From: Ciona savignyi
Lineage: Eukaryota > Chordata > Ascidiacea > Phlebobranchia > Cionidae
Assembly (NCBI GenBank): GCA_000149265.1
Contig: CH003412.1
Coordinates: forward strand, 3,973,452-4,037,451
Length of the DNA stretch: 64,000 bases
Direction: 5' to 3'
Below are positions 26,601 to 38,458 of this stretch, in pieces. A program made the position numbers and the translations under genes. Within the stretch, counting starts at the first letter, position 1; each line of letters opens with the position of its first letter. The notes below the pieces were generated by a model. That model made no database searches, was not told where the DNA came from, and saw nothing but the letters and a program-made list of their open reading frames with translations.

Positions 26601-29600
26601 TTATCATACAGGCAATGATCAGACATCAGACTATCTCACGCGAACCCATTGGTTACTGGAGATATTGCTCGCTGTGTGTTATATATGACTGACACAGTTC
26701 TCAATTTTAGCTAAATTCATCAACCCACTGTATTAGGATGATAGGATGTTCATGTTTATCCCCGTTAAACCATCAGATCACCTCGCGTCCACCGTCATGT
26801 TACCGGAGCTATTGCAGTGTGCTGTGTATGATAGACAAGTTCCTTCAATTTGGTAGAACCCATTAATCCGCTGGGTTCAGGCAATTTTCGTAAAGTGCCT
26901 TGCCCAAGGACACAACCGACTAGCAAGTGACCAGTTTAGTACCTGCAACCTTTTAATTGAAAGGCGACGCACTTTGCCCGTGTGTTAACCCCCTTGGTTT
27001 TCCCATTCACGGGGATAAAAATGATTATCCTATCCTATCCTATCCAAGCTATTGATTATGAAGATATCAACTTTGTGGATTGAAATTCAACAAACTGTTA
27101 CCCATTTATGTGTACAATGATAATGAACGGTATGTGCATAAAGTTAATTTCTGACCTGTTTTACGGATGCTATTAGAGTGCACTGGATTCTAGTCAAAGC
27201 TTGTTTGAGCGAGAAAAGAAAGTCATGTCTAAATGTGCTTGAGTCACTGTTTAAGTTTAATGGTATATGACAACTCAATAATTCAAACTCTTTGGCAGTT
27301 AACATCTCTGACTTTCTTGTGCCACACAGAACAGTAAAGGCCAAGCCTCTGGTGTTGTCATCAAAGCTTTCCAAACTTAGCTTCAAAATGTCAAAATCCA
27401 AATTCTTAAATGCCACAAGTCCATTTGTGCGGGCTGCTTTTATTACTCCTATAGTTGCAAACAGCCGGAATTCATTTACTTTCATGTCAAAACTTGTGTT
27501 CGGTCTTAGCAATTTTACTGTTTTCACAAAAACATCCAAATGAAGATTTATGTTAACAGGGACCCAGAAATGAAGAGCACTTTGTCTGGTAAATGGGTCA
27601 GGGTGCAGTAAAGCTTTCAGCAAACTGGGGGCAATGGTTTTCTCCCAAAGTTCAACATTAAATTTGTCTTTTGATACAGAAGATTTGAACAGACTTGTGA
27701 CGATTGTTTTATAAACCTTAGAGACCACAGAAGTAAGGTGATTTGCTGAAAGACAGGGAACCAATGTACCAATAAACAGTGGGTACTTTTCTAAAATCAA
27801 ATTTGCACCATATTTTGAAACTAAAACCTGGAGTAGCCCATACTTTCCCTTCACAAACAAAGGGGCGGAAATAAGTTGATTGCAAATACGCGTTGGCAGA
27901 TTACTGGCAGGATTCACAATCCCATTTACTTCAAGAATAAGACCAAATACTTGCACGAGAATGTCAGGAACACCTGAAATCTGTTTGAAATATACAAGAA
28001 AATATTGGTTAAAATTCAATCATAGAGTAGCATAAAAATTATAAAAAAATATTTAGTTTATTAAATAATAACTTACAGGACTGTCCCAGTTTTTCCAAAT
28101 AACAGAAATGGATTTTAAAATAGCATCGCATTCCTCATGAAATAACTCGTGAAAAGATATAGTTAATTTGACCAGTTGTAATGAGGATTTCCACCAGAAC
28201 AGAAATGCTGAAAAATAAATATTTTTTATGTATACTTCACATTGAATAAAATATAATCTCTGTAAACTGGGTCCTGGTCTTTTGTTGCTTAATATCGGTG
28301 ATTTCTTCGGACATCAGTAAGGTTTGGTCATTTAAAACTATGCATGGCATAACAAAATTTATGTGTGACATACCAGTAGTTTTTAAATTAAACCAATAAT
28401 ACAACCATGAAACAAAAGAATAATAAAATTTATTTGATTAAAAATTTGGTGCATTTATATTTTACTTCATATATTAATCATATTAAGGTGAAAAATGTGT
28501 TTTTGCAAGCTCTTTAAGTATATTTCAGAGCGGTTCGAAATTTGAAATATTGACTCTACACTAATTCTAGGAATCAAAGTGTTTGGATAAGAACATCCTT
28601 AGCAGCTTCCTAGGGCGTAATGATTACGTTAAGATCAGGTCCTCTTACCAGTAAATCCCTGATAAAGAAACTTGGAGCTGGAGCTACAAAGCAGTTCAAT
28701 GAATTGAAAAACGTTGAGTAGAGCAGAGCTATTCTCGAACATTAAGTTTGGTGAGCAGCACTTCAACACACCACAAATACACCAAATCATACGCTGGTTA
28801 ACATTGTCGGCTGAATTCTGTATCTTCATGAATACTTGCGGCATAATCTACAATAATTAGTTAAATTATGTTTTATTTTAGAACGTTATTAACCTGAGAA
28901 GGTCGAACCTTGGTATGTGATCGCTGTAAAAACATTAAAAACGACAAAGGTAGAATGTAGTTTTTTAAAGAAGCCAATTTAAAAAAAAAAAACACAGATA
29001 TTAGTTATTTATTAAAGGTTTTTTGCACTATGTATTTTTAAACTAAATGCTTACCTCAACTTCACATTCTTGATGAGACTGTACAAGAGTTAATAAAGCT
29101 TCGGACACCTTCTTTGGCGCATTAAAATAACTAAGCATATACCCGAGCACAGTTCCACACATTTGCATCAAGTCTTGAAATTCTGTCTAATAATAAAAAT
29201 AATTACAGAATTTTATAAAATTATAATTTACTTCTGATTTATGATGATTTAACATTTATTTTAAGGGCACTACATATATAGGTAAATAAAATAAAGATCC
29301 ATATAAGGTAATCTGACAATTACCTGTATGATAATAACTGTCCCAACAGTGGGAATATTAGTAAGTTTTTTCAATGTTGATAATAATACAGTTGAAAAGA
29401 AATTAACATTTTTAGCCATCCATTTACATATATATAATTTACACATATATTCACACACATCCATTTTACATATATAATTTGGGATTCACATACATCTCTT
29501 TTACATATTTAATTTGGGATTCACATACATCCCTTTTACATATATAAGAAGTGTAGGATACATAAATTTCCAATACCTTTGAACTTAACATTATTCCAAG

Positions 29601-31504
29601 ACAACGTGTGGAAAGTGATTGCAAAGATTCAATTTCTGATTGATTCAAATTCTCATTGCTCAGCCAAGAACGATAATGCTGCAATATCTAAAAAACGACA
29701 ACACACAGTAACTCTTGAAATAAGGATTTTTATAATAATGTAACGATCCTAATAACAGACCAAACATTATTACCAGAATTATTACAAGTGGTTTAATTGT
29801 GTTGTGACTGTCCACAGCCAGCCATCAACACTGCAGCATCAGTACTACTAAAGAATTTAGGAAGTTTTAGCTGCTCATATAGAACGGGTAATTTTTTATT
29901 TCAACCAGAATATTTATATTTAAATAATAAATCATACTGATGCTCTGGTAACTTAACCGGAAGAGAATAATAATCTAACAATTACTTGATATATATTAAG
30001 TCTTTCCCGGACATACATTAGTTTGAGCATCATGTTTATCCCAACCATGTTTACCTCATATCAGGTTTACATTAAATATGGTACCGGTACTAACAGTATC
30101 AATGGTTTTCTCAATACATGTAACTTAAAACAAAATTGATTTTTCTGGTAATCTCATTAGTATATTTCTGTTTTTATTTGTTTAATTTAAAATATTATTA
30201 GAATCTTACAGCATTTACAATCTTACCTGCAGTAAAAGTTTGACATAGTAGTAATGATTTAATTCATTTAAATCTGAATCATCCAATCCTTGAAGAATAC
30301 ATGGTAAAACATGCTGGATGACTTGAAATGAAATGTGGTCAGATATTTTCATTTCTTCTACTAATGTTGAGAGATACAGAATGCTTACAGGAACAGCTGT
30401 TAAAGGTATCTATGTTAAAGCTACACAAACCTTACACATATTTCTTCAGTTTAATGTTTCACAATTTACAGAATAAATTTTATGTAACTACCGGAATATC
30501 TTTCAAGATGAGGTAACATACATTCCAATTGACGGGTCTGAACAGTAAAAGTATTTCAGTATTAAGTTATGATTTTAAATTGACCACTTCTGTATTATGC
30601 ATTATGTGTTATGCCTAATGTAATATGCCTAAAGCCTGTATATACCAAATTTTCACTTCCCAGGTACTTACCATTAGAAGAAAATAACAGATTCAGTTGC
30701 CGTTCTAAAACAGTTTTGAATTCTACAGTACAGTGCTGTATTATCGGTTTTACATGCTGTAAAATAATAAAATTATTATAGATAAAATTTAACCAAAAAC
30801 ACATACCTTTGGTCTAGCTTTAACCGAACTGCGAAAAATGGACATAGGAAAGGCCAACCCCTTATATACAATAATCTCGGAAATCAACAAAACATGACAA
30901 CAATTTGTACATTTTTGTTGTTGTTGGTTGTTTATTTGGGTAACACAGAAAAAAACGTCAAAATTTTATTTTTAAATAAAAAAGTACATCAAGAAGAAAA
31001 CAGGGTTAAATCAAAATAATAATTTATAAACAAAATAAATATGTAAAGACAATAAAGCAGATTACATCTTAGTTGACTGTTAATAGAATTACAGACAATA
31101 ATTATAACAAAAATCAATTGAATACTTGTAATCCATACGGTGAGCACGAGGTAATTTGATGATTGTTTATTTTATAATGATAAGTTTATTTACCATGACC
31201 ATGCCTATAATAAACACAAGCAAAACAGTCGGCAATATAGCAAAACAGCAAAACAAAAAGTAAATATTAAAAAAGTTTAAATGTTATTTACATACCTTCA
31301 ATAGTTCTTTTCTTTCGTTTGGTATTAATTTAACACTTTCAAATATTAAATCTACAATTTTATTGCACAGTTCCAATAAAAAATCTTGCTGTTTATCATT
31401 GTAAATTTTCATTAAGTTTCCACTGATACTTTTCAATAAATTGCCGTTTTTGCTGAAAAAATGTTGCTCAGTTAGTCTTTCAACCAAACAAAATTTAGTG
31501 TCAA
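20610..31504 (-). CDS. THADA: THADA (Trm732-like armadillo/HEAT protein), 21 exons
   Basis: THADA is a very large helical-repeat protein related to yeast Trm732, which partners FTSJ1/Trm7 in 2'-O-methylation of the tRNA anticodon loop. Exons (minus): 31504-31296, 30756-30646, 30537-30492, 30396-30227, 29687-29577, 29186-29055, 28923-28894, 28847-28649, 28207-28077, 27980-27156, 26436-26222, 26161-24361, 24291-23987, 23778-23340, 23117-22951, 22487-22326, 22258-22155, 21615-21528, 21041-20936, 20883-20744, 20687-20610 (TAA). All reconstructed borders are GT-AG and all phases agree except within 26436-26222, which is one base short. The total is about 1,855 aa, close to the vertebrate length. 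Diagnostic pieces are 'KGKYGLLQVLV', 'TSSSYQRKRTALSL', 'VLCTCRHRGVVES' and 'TTTRRSAGIPLIAEAVL' with 'MPQVHALYILKHLFRNTSLG' (DUF2428 core, in the 1.8-kb exon). The 5' end is unresolved. The first listed exon begins in phase 1, while a candidate start exon at 31778-31741 (MEAKLRK) ends in phase 2, so an exon is missing or the start differs. Confidence 0.9.
21700..21978 (+). mobile_element. SINE in a THADA intron
   Basis: Near full-length tRNA-derived SINE in the 21616-22154 intron, opposite in orientation to THADA. The head has the box-B-like 'ggttgcaggtgcgaaactgg' and the body 'ccagcggatt', 'taacccgacggtgggcgc'. The tail is 'ttcatgggaataaacataaatatcc'. Confidence 0.75.
26735..27045. mobile_element. 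Back-to-back SINE chimera in a THADA intron
   Basis: A minus-oriented SINE runs from its reversed tail at 26735 to its head at about 26973. It continues directly into a plus-oriented SINE 3' end at 26974-27045 that finishes in four TATCC-type units. The two tails therefore form an inverted repeat around the SINE body. Confidence 0.65.
29464..29545. repeat. 35-bp tandem repeat in a THADA intron
   Basis: About 2.3 units that start TTTTACATAT and contain GGGATTCACATACATC. The unit starts are at 29464, 29499 and 29534. Confidence 0.7.
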
Positions 31505-32139
31505 CTATAAAGAAAGGGAGTGACAAAAGGCAGAAAACTGCTTTCCAAAAATATGGAAACAAATTCCAACAGTTTTACTTTTTACCTCTTCTCCCCCTTT
31601 TACTTTTCTTTCAGTAGGTAATGACAAACGTTATTTTATACCCTACATTGGTACAGAATATTTAATATTTAAAAAAAGGTTGTAAAAATACAACACTAAT
31701 AATAAAAATATATAAAGAGTTAAGACAAATTGACCAGTACCTTAAAAGAAGAACCAACTTTCGAAGTTTCGCTTCCATTCTTCAACAGTTATAGCAATAT
31801 AGACAGCTTAATATATTTAGTTATTTGTAAATTATACATATGCATTCGACTATACACAAATTAGAACGTGATATACAAGTGTAATGGTTAAAAGTACTAC
31901 ATGTGCCACATGTGCGTCAAATAGTCAAAATCCGGAATTCCCCTCTGAATGGTAGTTTCCCCGTAGTGATGTATAGCCTACATACATAGAAATAGAGCAA
32001 AAGTCAGGATCTTATTATAATTTTCCATCACATTTACCAACACACTAAAACCCAGGACTGTTTTCCGCGATGTAATCCGGTACCTTTTCCGACATATCAA
32101 TACCCCGAGCTTTTAAAGTTTTAAAATGTTTTGAATTTC

Positions 32140-32441
32140 GTCCGGCCCGTTGGTCTAACGGTTAAGTGCGTCGCCTTTCAATCGAAAGGTTGCAGGTGCG
32201 AAACTGGTCGTTAGCTAGTAGGTTGTGTCCTTGGGCAAGGCACTTTACGGACACTGCCTGAACCCAGCGGATTAATGGGTTCTACCAAATTGAAGGAACG
32301 TGTCTATCATATACAACACACTGCAATAGCTACGGTAACCTGACGATGGGCGCGAGGTGATCTGACGATTGCCCGTGTGTTAACCCCCTTGGTTTTCCCA
32401 TTCACGGGGATAAAGATGAATATCCTATCCTATCCTATCCT
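32140..32441 (+). mobile_element. Full-length tRNA-derived SINE (reference copy)
   Basis: The best copy in the window. It has a tRNA-like head with an A-box-like 'tggtctaacggttaag' and a B-box-like 'ggttgcaggtgcgaaac'. A conserved body follows, containing 'gtgtccttgggcaaggcac', 'cccagcggattaatgggtt' and 'gacgattgcccgtgtgtta'. The tail is 'cccattcacggggataaa', then repeated TATCC. About 300 bp, no coding capacity. Internal pol III promoter boxes imply transcription by RNA polymerase III and dependence on a LINE. Confidence 0.85.
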
Positions 32442-32523
32442 AATTCAAATGAGAATTTTCAAATTTTCCAAAACAAATAATTCTTACTTAACACAGTATT
32501 TATTATTTTAGTAAATGATGTCC

Positions 32524-32579
32524 GAAATTAAGTGTACGAACCAAATTAAGTGTACGAACCAAATTAGGTGTACGAACCC
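32524..32579. repeat. 19-bp tandem repeat, three units
   Basis: Three near-identical units of AAATTAAGTGTACGAACC type; the third carries AGG for AAG. Confidence 0.8.
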
Positions 32580-32987
32580 AATCTAGCGATTGTCCGGTGG
32601 GTGGTGGCGCGACCGATTATTAAAACACAATCGGTAATAGCGTTGGCAGTTTGCGGGCAGCCGAAATGTGGTATCAAAACCAACCGCCAGCATGACGACT
32701 GTGTTTTTGGAATCCAATGACTTAGTGGACATCGCCTGCGCACATAGGATAATGGGTTCTATATGGTAAAACTATAGAAATATATTTAGCCTACAAGGTT
32801 CGGGACCTCGTTTCGCGTGAGGTAATTCCACAGGATAAGGTACAGTTACGAGGCCGCGTAGTAATCTGACGCTTTTTTAAGCACAGGAATAAAACATGAA
32901 TTTTCTATATTATGGCTTATATACTAATAAAGCGAAATGTTTTATCAAGGGCAAAGTACATGTTACAGTCATTGTTTTATTAACCAT

Positions 32988-33975
32988 CTACGTCTGAGCA
33001 CTGGATTGAGCTTCACTGACATCAGGTAAGCAATTTGTTGAACCGGTATTATTTTCTGTTGGTGGATCGTTGGTCGAAATCATCCACGGGTGATTTCTCA
33101 CGTCGTGCATTTGCAATCTTTTTCCCGCATCAAAATTCAATAAACCTTGCATCATGTTCTTCGAGTTGTCTGACAGTGTTTTATCAAGTGTATCAGTATA
33201 GCGGAGAGGACGCTTTTGATCATTAATTAGAACTCTTATGTTGTTATCTCGGAACGGCATGATGCCGCAATTCATCACGAAAAGAATAACGCCCATACTC
33301 CAGATATCAGCACTTGTTCCATGGTAAGGTATCCCCTAAATTTAATTATAAAATAAAAGTTTTTAATTTTGTTAAAAATGATAGTAATAAGCCTACCTGA
33401 AGAATTTCGGGTGCAGCATAGGCAGCACTCCCGCAATACGTCATGCTCAGGTCTCGCATGCTCATTTTACGAGAAAACCCAAAATCCGCAACTTTTATTT
33501 TGTTATGATTATTCAAAAGAACATTCTCGCATTTTAAATCCCGATGTACAACTCCATTCATGTGCAGATATTCTACTCCAGATGTTAACTGTTTGAACAG
33601 AGACGCAGACTCTTTTTCCTGAAGGGCACCTTTCATCTGAATGTAGCCCAGCATGTCTCCGCGCCCTGCGAATTCCAGAGTCAAGTATGTTTTACTTCCA
33701 CCGGTAAAAATCTCCATCGTGCGGATTACATTATCGTGGTTTAGAATCTTAACGATATCCAATTCACGGGGCAAAAACTTTTCTTTAAAATCTCGAGGGA
33801 CTAGTGGTCCGTTTATAATTTTTAGTGCTACTTTCAGAGTATCTTCGTTGCCTGGTTTTAGCCAAGTGGCACTTTTAACAACAGCGTAGCTTCCCTGCCC
33901 TAATTCGGGTCCCAAAGTATAACCCTTCTTTTGCAGAATGGAGGTTTCACTGCGGTAAAACATCTTTTTACACAA
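32988..33975 (-). CDS. TSSK-like serine/threonine kinase
   Basis: Two exons, 33975-33397 and 33335-32988, are joined by a 61-bp phase-0 GT-AG intron to give 308 aa. In-frame Met codons at residues 1 and 5 are both possible starts. The glycine loop is GQGSYAVV (about residue 24), the VALKII lysine follows at about 50, and the catalytic loop is VHRDLKCENV (about 142-151). The metal site is ADFGFS (about 162) and the activation-segment end is YCGSAAYAAPEILQ. The intron falls exactly between LQ and GIPYHGTSADIWSMGVILF. The 'KFLPRELDIVKILNHDNVI' stretch and the GIPY motif are characteristic of testis-specific kinases (TSSK), which act in spermatid differentiation and sperm motility in animals. The C-terminal 40 residues are a polar Ser/Thr/Asn tail. 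The C-lobe is short and rather diverged, but every catalytic residue is present, so the kinase is probably active. The exact TSSK paralogue cannot be assigned. Confidence 0.88.
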
Positions 33976-34215
33976 GTCTAACGAAAATCATTATTGAATT
34001 ATAAGCAAATTAGTTTATTATCTGCTTATAAATGATAAATTTGCATATTCAAGCTATATTTGACTTAGTTTGTGACGTTAGAATGCATACTATTAGATTT
34101 TGCATTCAGTGGCTAAAAAAGAAATTAATGGAGTAGCCTAAAATTCCACTACAAACTTTTCACACCTTTACCAAACTACGTTAAAACGGTACATACGCCG
34201 TACGGTAAATATGGA

Positions 34216-34440
34216 AATAGGATATTCATGTTTAACCCCGTCAAAATGCAATGGGTGTTAGCACACGGGGAATCGTTAAAGATAAGCTCGCGAATAAGTA
34301 ATATGTAAGTAATAAGACGTTTTTACACGGGGAAGCATCAGATTGGCAACCGTCGGGTTACCGAAGCTATTGTAGTGTGTTATGTATGATTTAGACGTTT
34401 AATTAGTTTGGTAGAACAAATTTATCCACTCTGTTGAATG
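34216..34440 (-). mobile_element. Diverged SINE copy
   Basis: It starts with reversed-tail sequence 'aataggatattcatgttta', then 'ccccgtc' and 'acacggggaatcgt'. It ends near the reversed 'tggtagaac..ccactctgtt' body. Partly rearranged. Confidence 0.5.
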
Positions 34441-34479
34441 ATACTCTTTTTTAGGGCTTTATATCGTCGTAATTAATAT

Positions 34480-34665
34480 TTGTTTTTTCACTATATTGTT
34501 ATTCGTCTAGATTTGGCAACCGCGTCCGCGGTATTTATTTTTATCCTTGTTTTAAACGACGTTTTTAACCAATTTGTGTTTTGTCGTCCTTTTCTGTTAT
34601 GTGTCGTGATTTGCCCCATTTGCCATTATTTAATACCGAGACAGAAATTAACTAAACTAAACTAA
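34480..34665 (+). mobile_element. LINE-like 3' tail
   Basis: A non-coding stretch ending in 'gaaattaactaaactaaacta'-type (ACTAA)n repeats. The same kind of ending is seen at 61745-61825 and 55845-55890. Probably the 3' UTR/tail of a truncated non-LTR retrotransposon. Confidence 0.4.
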
Positions 34666-35761
34666 TACAACTAACTACATAGCTATAGCAACTGCTTTCG
34701 AATCTGCGACCATTTCGCTAAAAAAAAAACGAAGCACAAATCCACCACGTTATTTGGTCGAGCCTTTATTGCTTAGATCTTGACATTTCAAATCCATAAG
34801 TTTTGACCACGCATTTGTTTTTTGTTTTTTGTTTTTTTTATGACAATTGTTGTGTTAACAACTTATTTTCGATATGGTTAACTGCACTAAAAATGGCATT
34901 CATTATTATTTTTTTAGAATCAGTCTATCTTTGCACTCGCTTGACCGATTACCGGTTGAAACATATTCTCCCAACTGTGTGTAGGCCTACTTCAGTCCTA
35001 ATGACGTAACTTATAATTTAAATCCATATTTGGTGAGATGGCCCATTACTTTTTAAGTCGAAGCTGTCACGGAAATTTGAAGTTAGTCTCACCAAAGTAT
35101 CAGACTACAGAGTGTCTAGGATCAGACGTAGAAGTAAAATGTGAATGGAAAAACAAATAACGTGCTGTATTATTAAATATTAGATCACTACAATGTTTAT
35201 TTCATTTTTTCGGGAGTGTATATTACCATTGAGGACAAAGTTTTATTTAGACTATAGAATCTTACATATTTTAACAATATATCTGAATAGGATAAACTTT
35301 AAAGAAGCTCTTGACTTGACGCTTGTTGTCATTTAAATGGCGTCACGTGATCAACAAAGTTAGGAGAAAGGAGGAAACGCCTCACAGTAATAAAAGGTTA
35401 AAACCTATAGGCGCTGACTAAACACAAAGTTTGGAGATAAACTTTTAGTTTGAAAAAAACGTACGTATAAAGTTAAAAATAAATAATTTTTAATATAGTT
35501 TTTTCTTGCTAAAATTACAATCTTTTATAAGTGATAGATATTTATTAACGTGTTTTAGGTAACTTTATTTAAGACAGTAAACGCTATTAGACCCGTCTCG
35601 TATGCGTTTTAATTTTCGCCATTTTTTTTCTTAAATTAAACAGGAACAAGTCTAGACTTTAAGCCAGACCTTTTAAAATAACATTTGTTATTAAAGAACA
35701 TACTTTAATTGTTGGTTCTATTATATACGAAAGCAGCGTATTAAACTGAAGCTGACATAGA

Positions 35762-38458
35762 ATGAGTTCCGTAGCTTCTTCCAACTCGGGACAAAAATGG
35801 AATCCAAAGAATTTGGAAATCCGTACCCTCTCTGTAGAGAAAACCTTGGAACCTTTGGTTGTTCAAGTTACAACATTGGTTAACAATAAAGGACCTTCAA
35901 ACAAGAAAAAGGGCAGAAGTAAACGCCCCAAAGTTTTAGTTGCAGCTGTTGAAAAGGCAACGTCTTTGTTTATTGAGCATGGCATGGAAATAGCAAGAGA
36001 AAATCCAGAACTCAAAGCGGAACTAGAAGAGGCAGTAGAAGATACTCGACGTGATGGGGAGGTTATGTCAAAAACATCACATGCGTTTGCTGATGATCCA
36101 TGCTCATCAATGAAAAGAGGGAGCATGGTTCGAGCTGCAAGAGCTCTTCTTTCATCTGTCACCCGTCTTCTCATTCTAGCTGACATGGCAGATATTTATA
36201 ACTTGCTGCGACAATTAAAGATCGCTAAAAAGGCCGTTGGCATGGTAAAGGATTCAAATAACCCAGATGATTTGCTTAAAAATTTTAAGGCATTTGGAGT
36301 TGATTTAGCACGACTAAACCAGGCAACCATTAGGAGGCAAAATGACTTAAAAGATTTAAGAAGACGGGATGAACTCTCTGCCGCTCGTGCAGATTTAAAG
36401 AAAAATAGCATGATGTTGTACACTTCTTCACTTGCTTCTATTCGTCACCCAGAAGTGGCAGCTGCAAAAGCAAATCGGGATTATGTTTACAGGAAGGTTC
36501 TTGGTGCTATGGACCGTATATCAAATGTTGTTCAAGCTACTGGTCCTTCCGAGCCAAGACCAGAAGAAGGTGCTGGAGAATTGGCTTTTGCATTGGATGA
36601 GTTCATGCAAAGAGTCGATATGGAACCATTAGATTTCGATGAAGTTCGTCACAGACCGTCTCTGGAAGAGCGCCTAGAGAGTATCATCAGTGGAGCTGCT
36701 CTTATGGCTGATTCGTCTTGTACAAGAGAGGACCGAAGAGAAAGAATTGTGGCTGAATGTAATGCAGTACGCCAAGCTTTACAGGACCTCTTGCAAGAAT
36801 ATCTCAACAACGCTGGAAGACGTGACAAATCTGACGATTTGGAAGCAGCTGTGGATCATATGATGCAGAAAACTAAGGACCTCCGTCGTCAACTGTGCAA
36901 AGCCGTCATTGACCATGTTTCTGATTCATTTTTGGACACCAACATTCCCATTCTTGTCCTTATAGAAGCAGCACAGAGTGGAGATGAGAAGCAAGTAAAG
37001 GAGTATGCCCAAGTCTTTCGCGAACATGCCAACAAATTGGTTGAAGTGGCCAATCTAGCATGCTCAATGTCCAGCAATGAGGAAGGAGTAAAAATGGTAA
37101 AAATTGCAGCTAAGCAGATTGAGACATTGTGCCCCCAAGTTATCAATGCAGCACTTACATTGGCAGCAAGACCTGGCAGTAAAATTGCCCAAGACAACAT
37201 GAATGTGTTTAAAGATGCTTGGCTTAATCAAGTTCAAACTCTCACAGAAGCTGTGGATGAGATCACAAGCATTGAAAACTTTTTGGCTGTGTCCGAGGCA
37301 CATATTTTGGAAGACGTCACCAGCTGTGTGGTGGCATTACAACAAGGAAATCCAGAAATGCTGGACAGAAAGGGTGGTGACATTCGTGGACGTACAGCGA
37401 GAGTTTACCAAGTCGTTATGAGTGAAATGGAGCACTATGAACCTGATTACTACACACAAAAGGTAATTGACACCTGCGAAACCCTTAAAAACCAAATCAT
37501 GCCGAAATTCGAAGCACGCCTTGAAACCACCATCAATGCACTAGCAAGTGATCCACCAGAGGACCCGCAGGAAAATGAGTTTATTGACAGCTCTCGGTTT
37601 GTGTATGATGCTGTGCGTGAAGTAAGACGGGCTGTGTTAATGATTAAGGATCCGGAAGAAGTTGAAGATTCGGATATAGAAGCTGTAATGGATGGCTCTG
37701 AAAGCGGTGCCAGTCGTTTGAGTGGGAAGACTGTTGAAACAGAAAGTGGTCCAACCGATCAAACAATGATGAGGAGGCTACCTGAAGCTGAAAAGGCAAA
37801 GATTCTCCAGAATGTTCAAGAGTTTGTCAAGGAAAAGACATTGCTGGATATGGAAATCTCCAAGTGGGACGAGTCATCGAATGACATCATTGTGTTGGCC
37901 AAATCTATGTGTGTTATTATGATGGACATGACTGACTTTACCCGTGGACGTGGAGCGCTTAAGAACACAAGTGATGTTATTGATGCTGCTCGACAAATCG
38001 CAGATGCTGGCTCTAGATTGGATAAACTTGCAAGAACAATTGCTGACGTATGCCCAGACTCCTCTGTAAAACAAGATCTTCTTGCTTACCTACAGCGCAT
38101 TGCATTGTACTGCCATCAACTGAATATGTGTGCCAAGGTAAAGGCAGAAGTGCAGAATATTTCTGGTGAAATGATTGTGTCAGGTCTGGATAGTGCTACA
38201 TCACTCATCCAAGCTGCAAAGAACCTGATGAACGCTGTGGTTCTCACTGTCAAATCATCTTACGTTGCATCCACAAAGTACAGAAAGACAGGAACCTTGC
38301 AAGCGCATGGAATTCTATGGAAAATGAAAGCCCCAGAAAAGAAGCCGCTTATCCGAAGAGAAATCGGAGATGACAAAAAAGCTCCTGTCCGCAGAGCATC
38401 CCAAAAACGTCTTGTGAATCCAGCTCAAGCTCTCAGCGATTTCAAAGCTGATTTATAA
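35762..38458 (+). CDS. CTNNA: Alpha-catenin, intronless coding region
   Basis: A single 898-aa frame from ATG 35762 to TAA 38458, matching the usual length of about 900 aa. Alpha-catenin links cadherin-beta-catenin complexes to F-actin at adherens junctions. The N-terminal vinculin-like domain (about residues 20-260) carries the beta-catenin-binding/dimerisation helices. The middle M region (about 270-630) includes 'NDIIVLAK'-preceding helices and the vinculin-binding part. An acidic Ser-rich linker (about 630-665, 'EEVEDSDIEAV') precedes the actin-binding domain. That domain has 'MMDMTDFTRGRG', 'KQDLLAYLQRIALYCHQLN', 'AKVKAEVQN' and 'SLIQAAKNLMNAVVLTVK', and the tail ends 'RASQKRLVNPAQALSDFK'. 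The match to animal alpha-catenins is unmistakable across the whole length. The absence of any coding intron is unusual, since vertebrate orthologues have many. AATAAA lies 50 bp after the stop. Which vertebrate paralogue it matches best cannot be decided by eye. Confidence 0.96.
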   Translation: MSSVASSNSGQKWNPKNLEIRTLSVEKTLEPLVVQVTTLVNNKGPSNKKKGRSKRPKVLVAAVEKATSLFIEHGMEIARENPELKAELEEAVEDTRRDGEVMSKTSHAFADDPCSSMKRGSMVRAARALLSSVTRLLILADMADIYNLLRQLKIAKKAVGMVKDSNNPDDLLKNFKAFGVDLARLNQATIRRQNDLKDLRRRDELSAARADLKKNSMMLYTSSLASIRHPEVAAAKANRDYVYRKVLGAMDRISNVVQATGPSEPRPEEGAGELAFALDEFMQRVDMEPLDFDEVRHRPSLEERLESIISGAALMADSSCTREDRRERIVAECNAVRQALQDLLQEYLNNAGRRDKSDDLEAAVDHMMQKTKDLRRQLCKAVIDHVSDSFLDTNIPILVLIEAAQSGDEKQVKEYAQVFREHANKLVEVANLACSMSSNEEGVKMVKIAAKQIETLCPQVINAALTLAARPGSKIAQDNMNVFKDAWLNQVQTLTEAVDEITSIENFLAVSEAHILEDVTSCVVALQQGNPEMLDRKGGDIRGRTARVYQVVMSEMEHYEPDYYTQKVIDTCETLKNQIMPKFEARLETTINALASDPPEDPQENEFIDSSRFVYDAVREVRRAVLMIKDPEEVEDSDIEAVMDGSESGASRLSGKTVETESGPTDQTMMRRLPEAEKAKILQNVQEFVKEKTLLDMEISKWDESSNDIIVLAKSMCVIMMDMTDFTRGRGALKNTSDVIDAARQIADAGSRLDKLARTIADVCPDSSVKQDLLAYLQRIALYCHQLNMCAKVKAEVQNISGEMIVSGLDSATSLIQAAKNLMNAVVLTVKSSYVASTKYRKTGTLQAHGILWKMKAPEKKPLIRREIGDDKKAPVRRASQKRLVNPAQALSDFKADL

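Larger units (their letters stand above)
31779..32987. other. Intergenic region between THADA and the kinase
   Basis: It holds a full SINE (32140-32441), a small tandem repeat (32524-32579) and a probable SINE remnant (about 32727-32910). The remnant retains the 'gataatgggttctat' and 'aatctgacg' landmarks. No coding sequence is supported. Confidence 0.5.
33976..35761. other. Intergenic region upstream of alpha-catenin
   Basis: Contains a diverged SINE (34216-34440), a LINE-like 3' tail (34480-34665) and the alpha-catenin promoter/leader. No other coding sequence is supported. Confidence 0.5.

Noticed and set aside
31741-31778. First THADA exon starting at ATG 31778
   Set aside because: Good ATG and donor, but its phase (2) does not fit the next recognised exon (needs 1), so it was kept only as a candidate.
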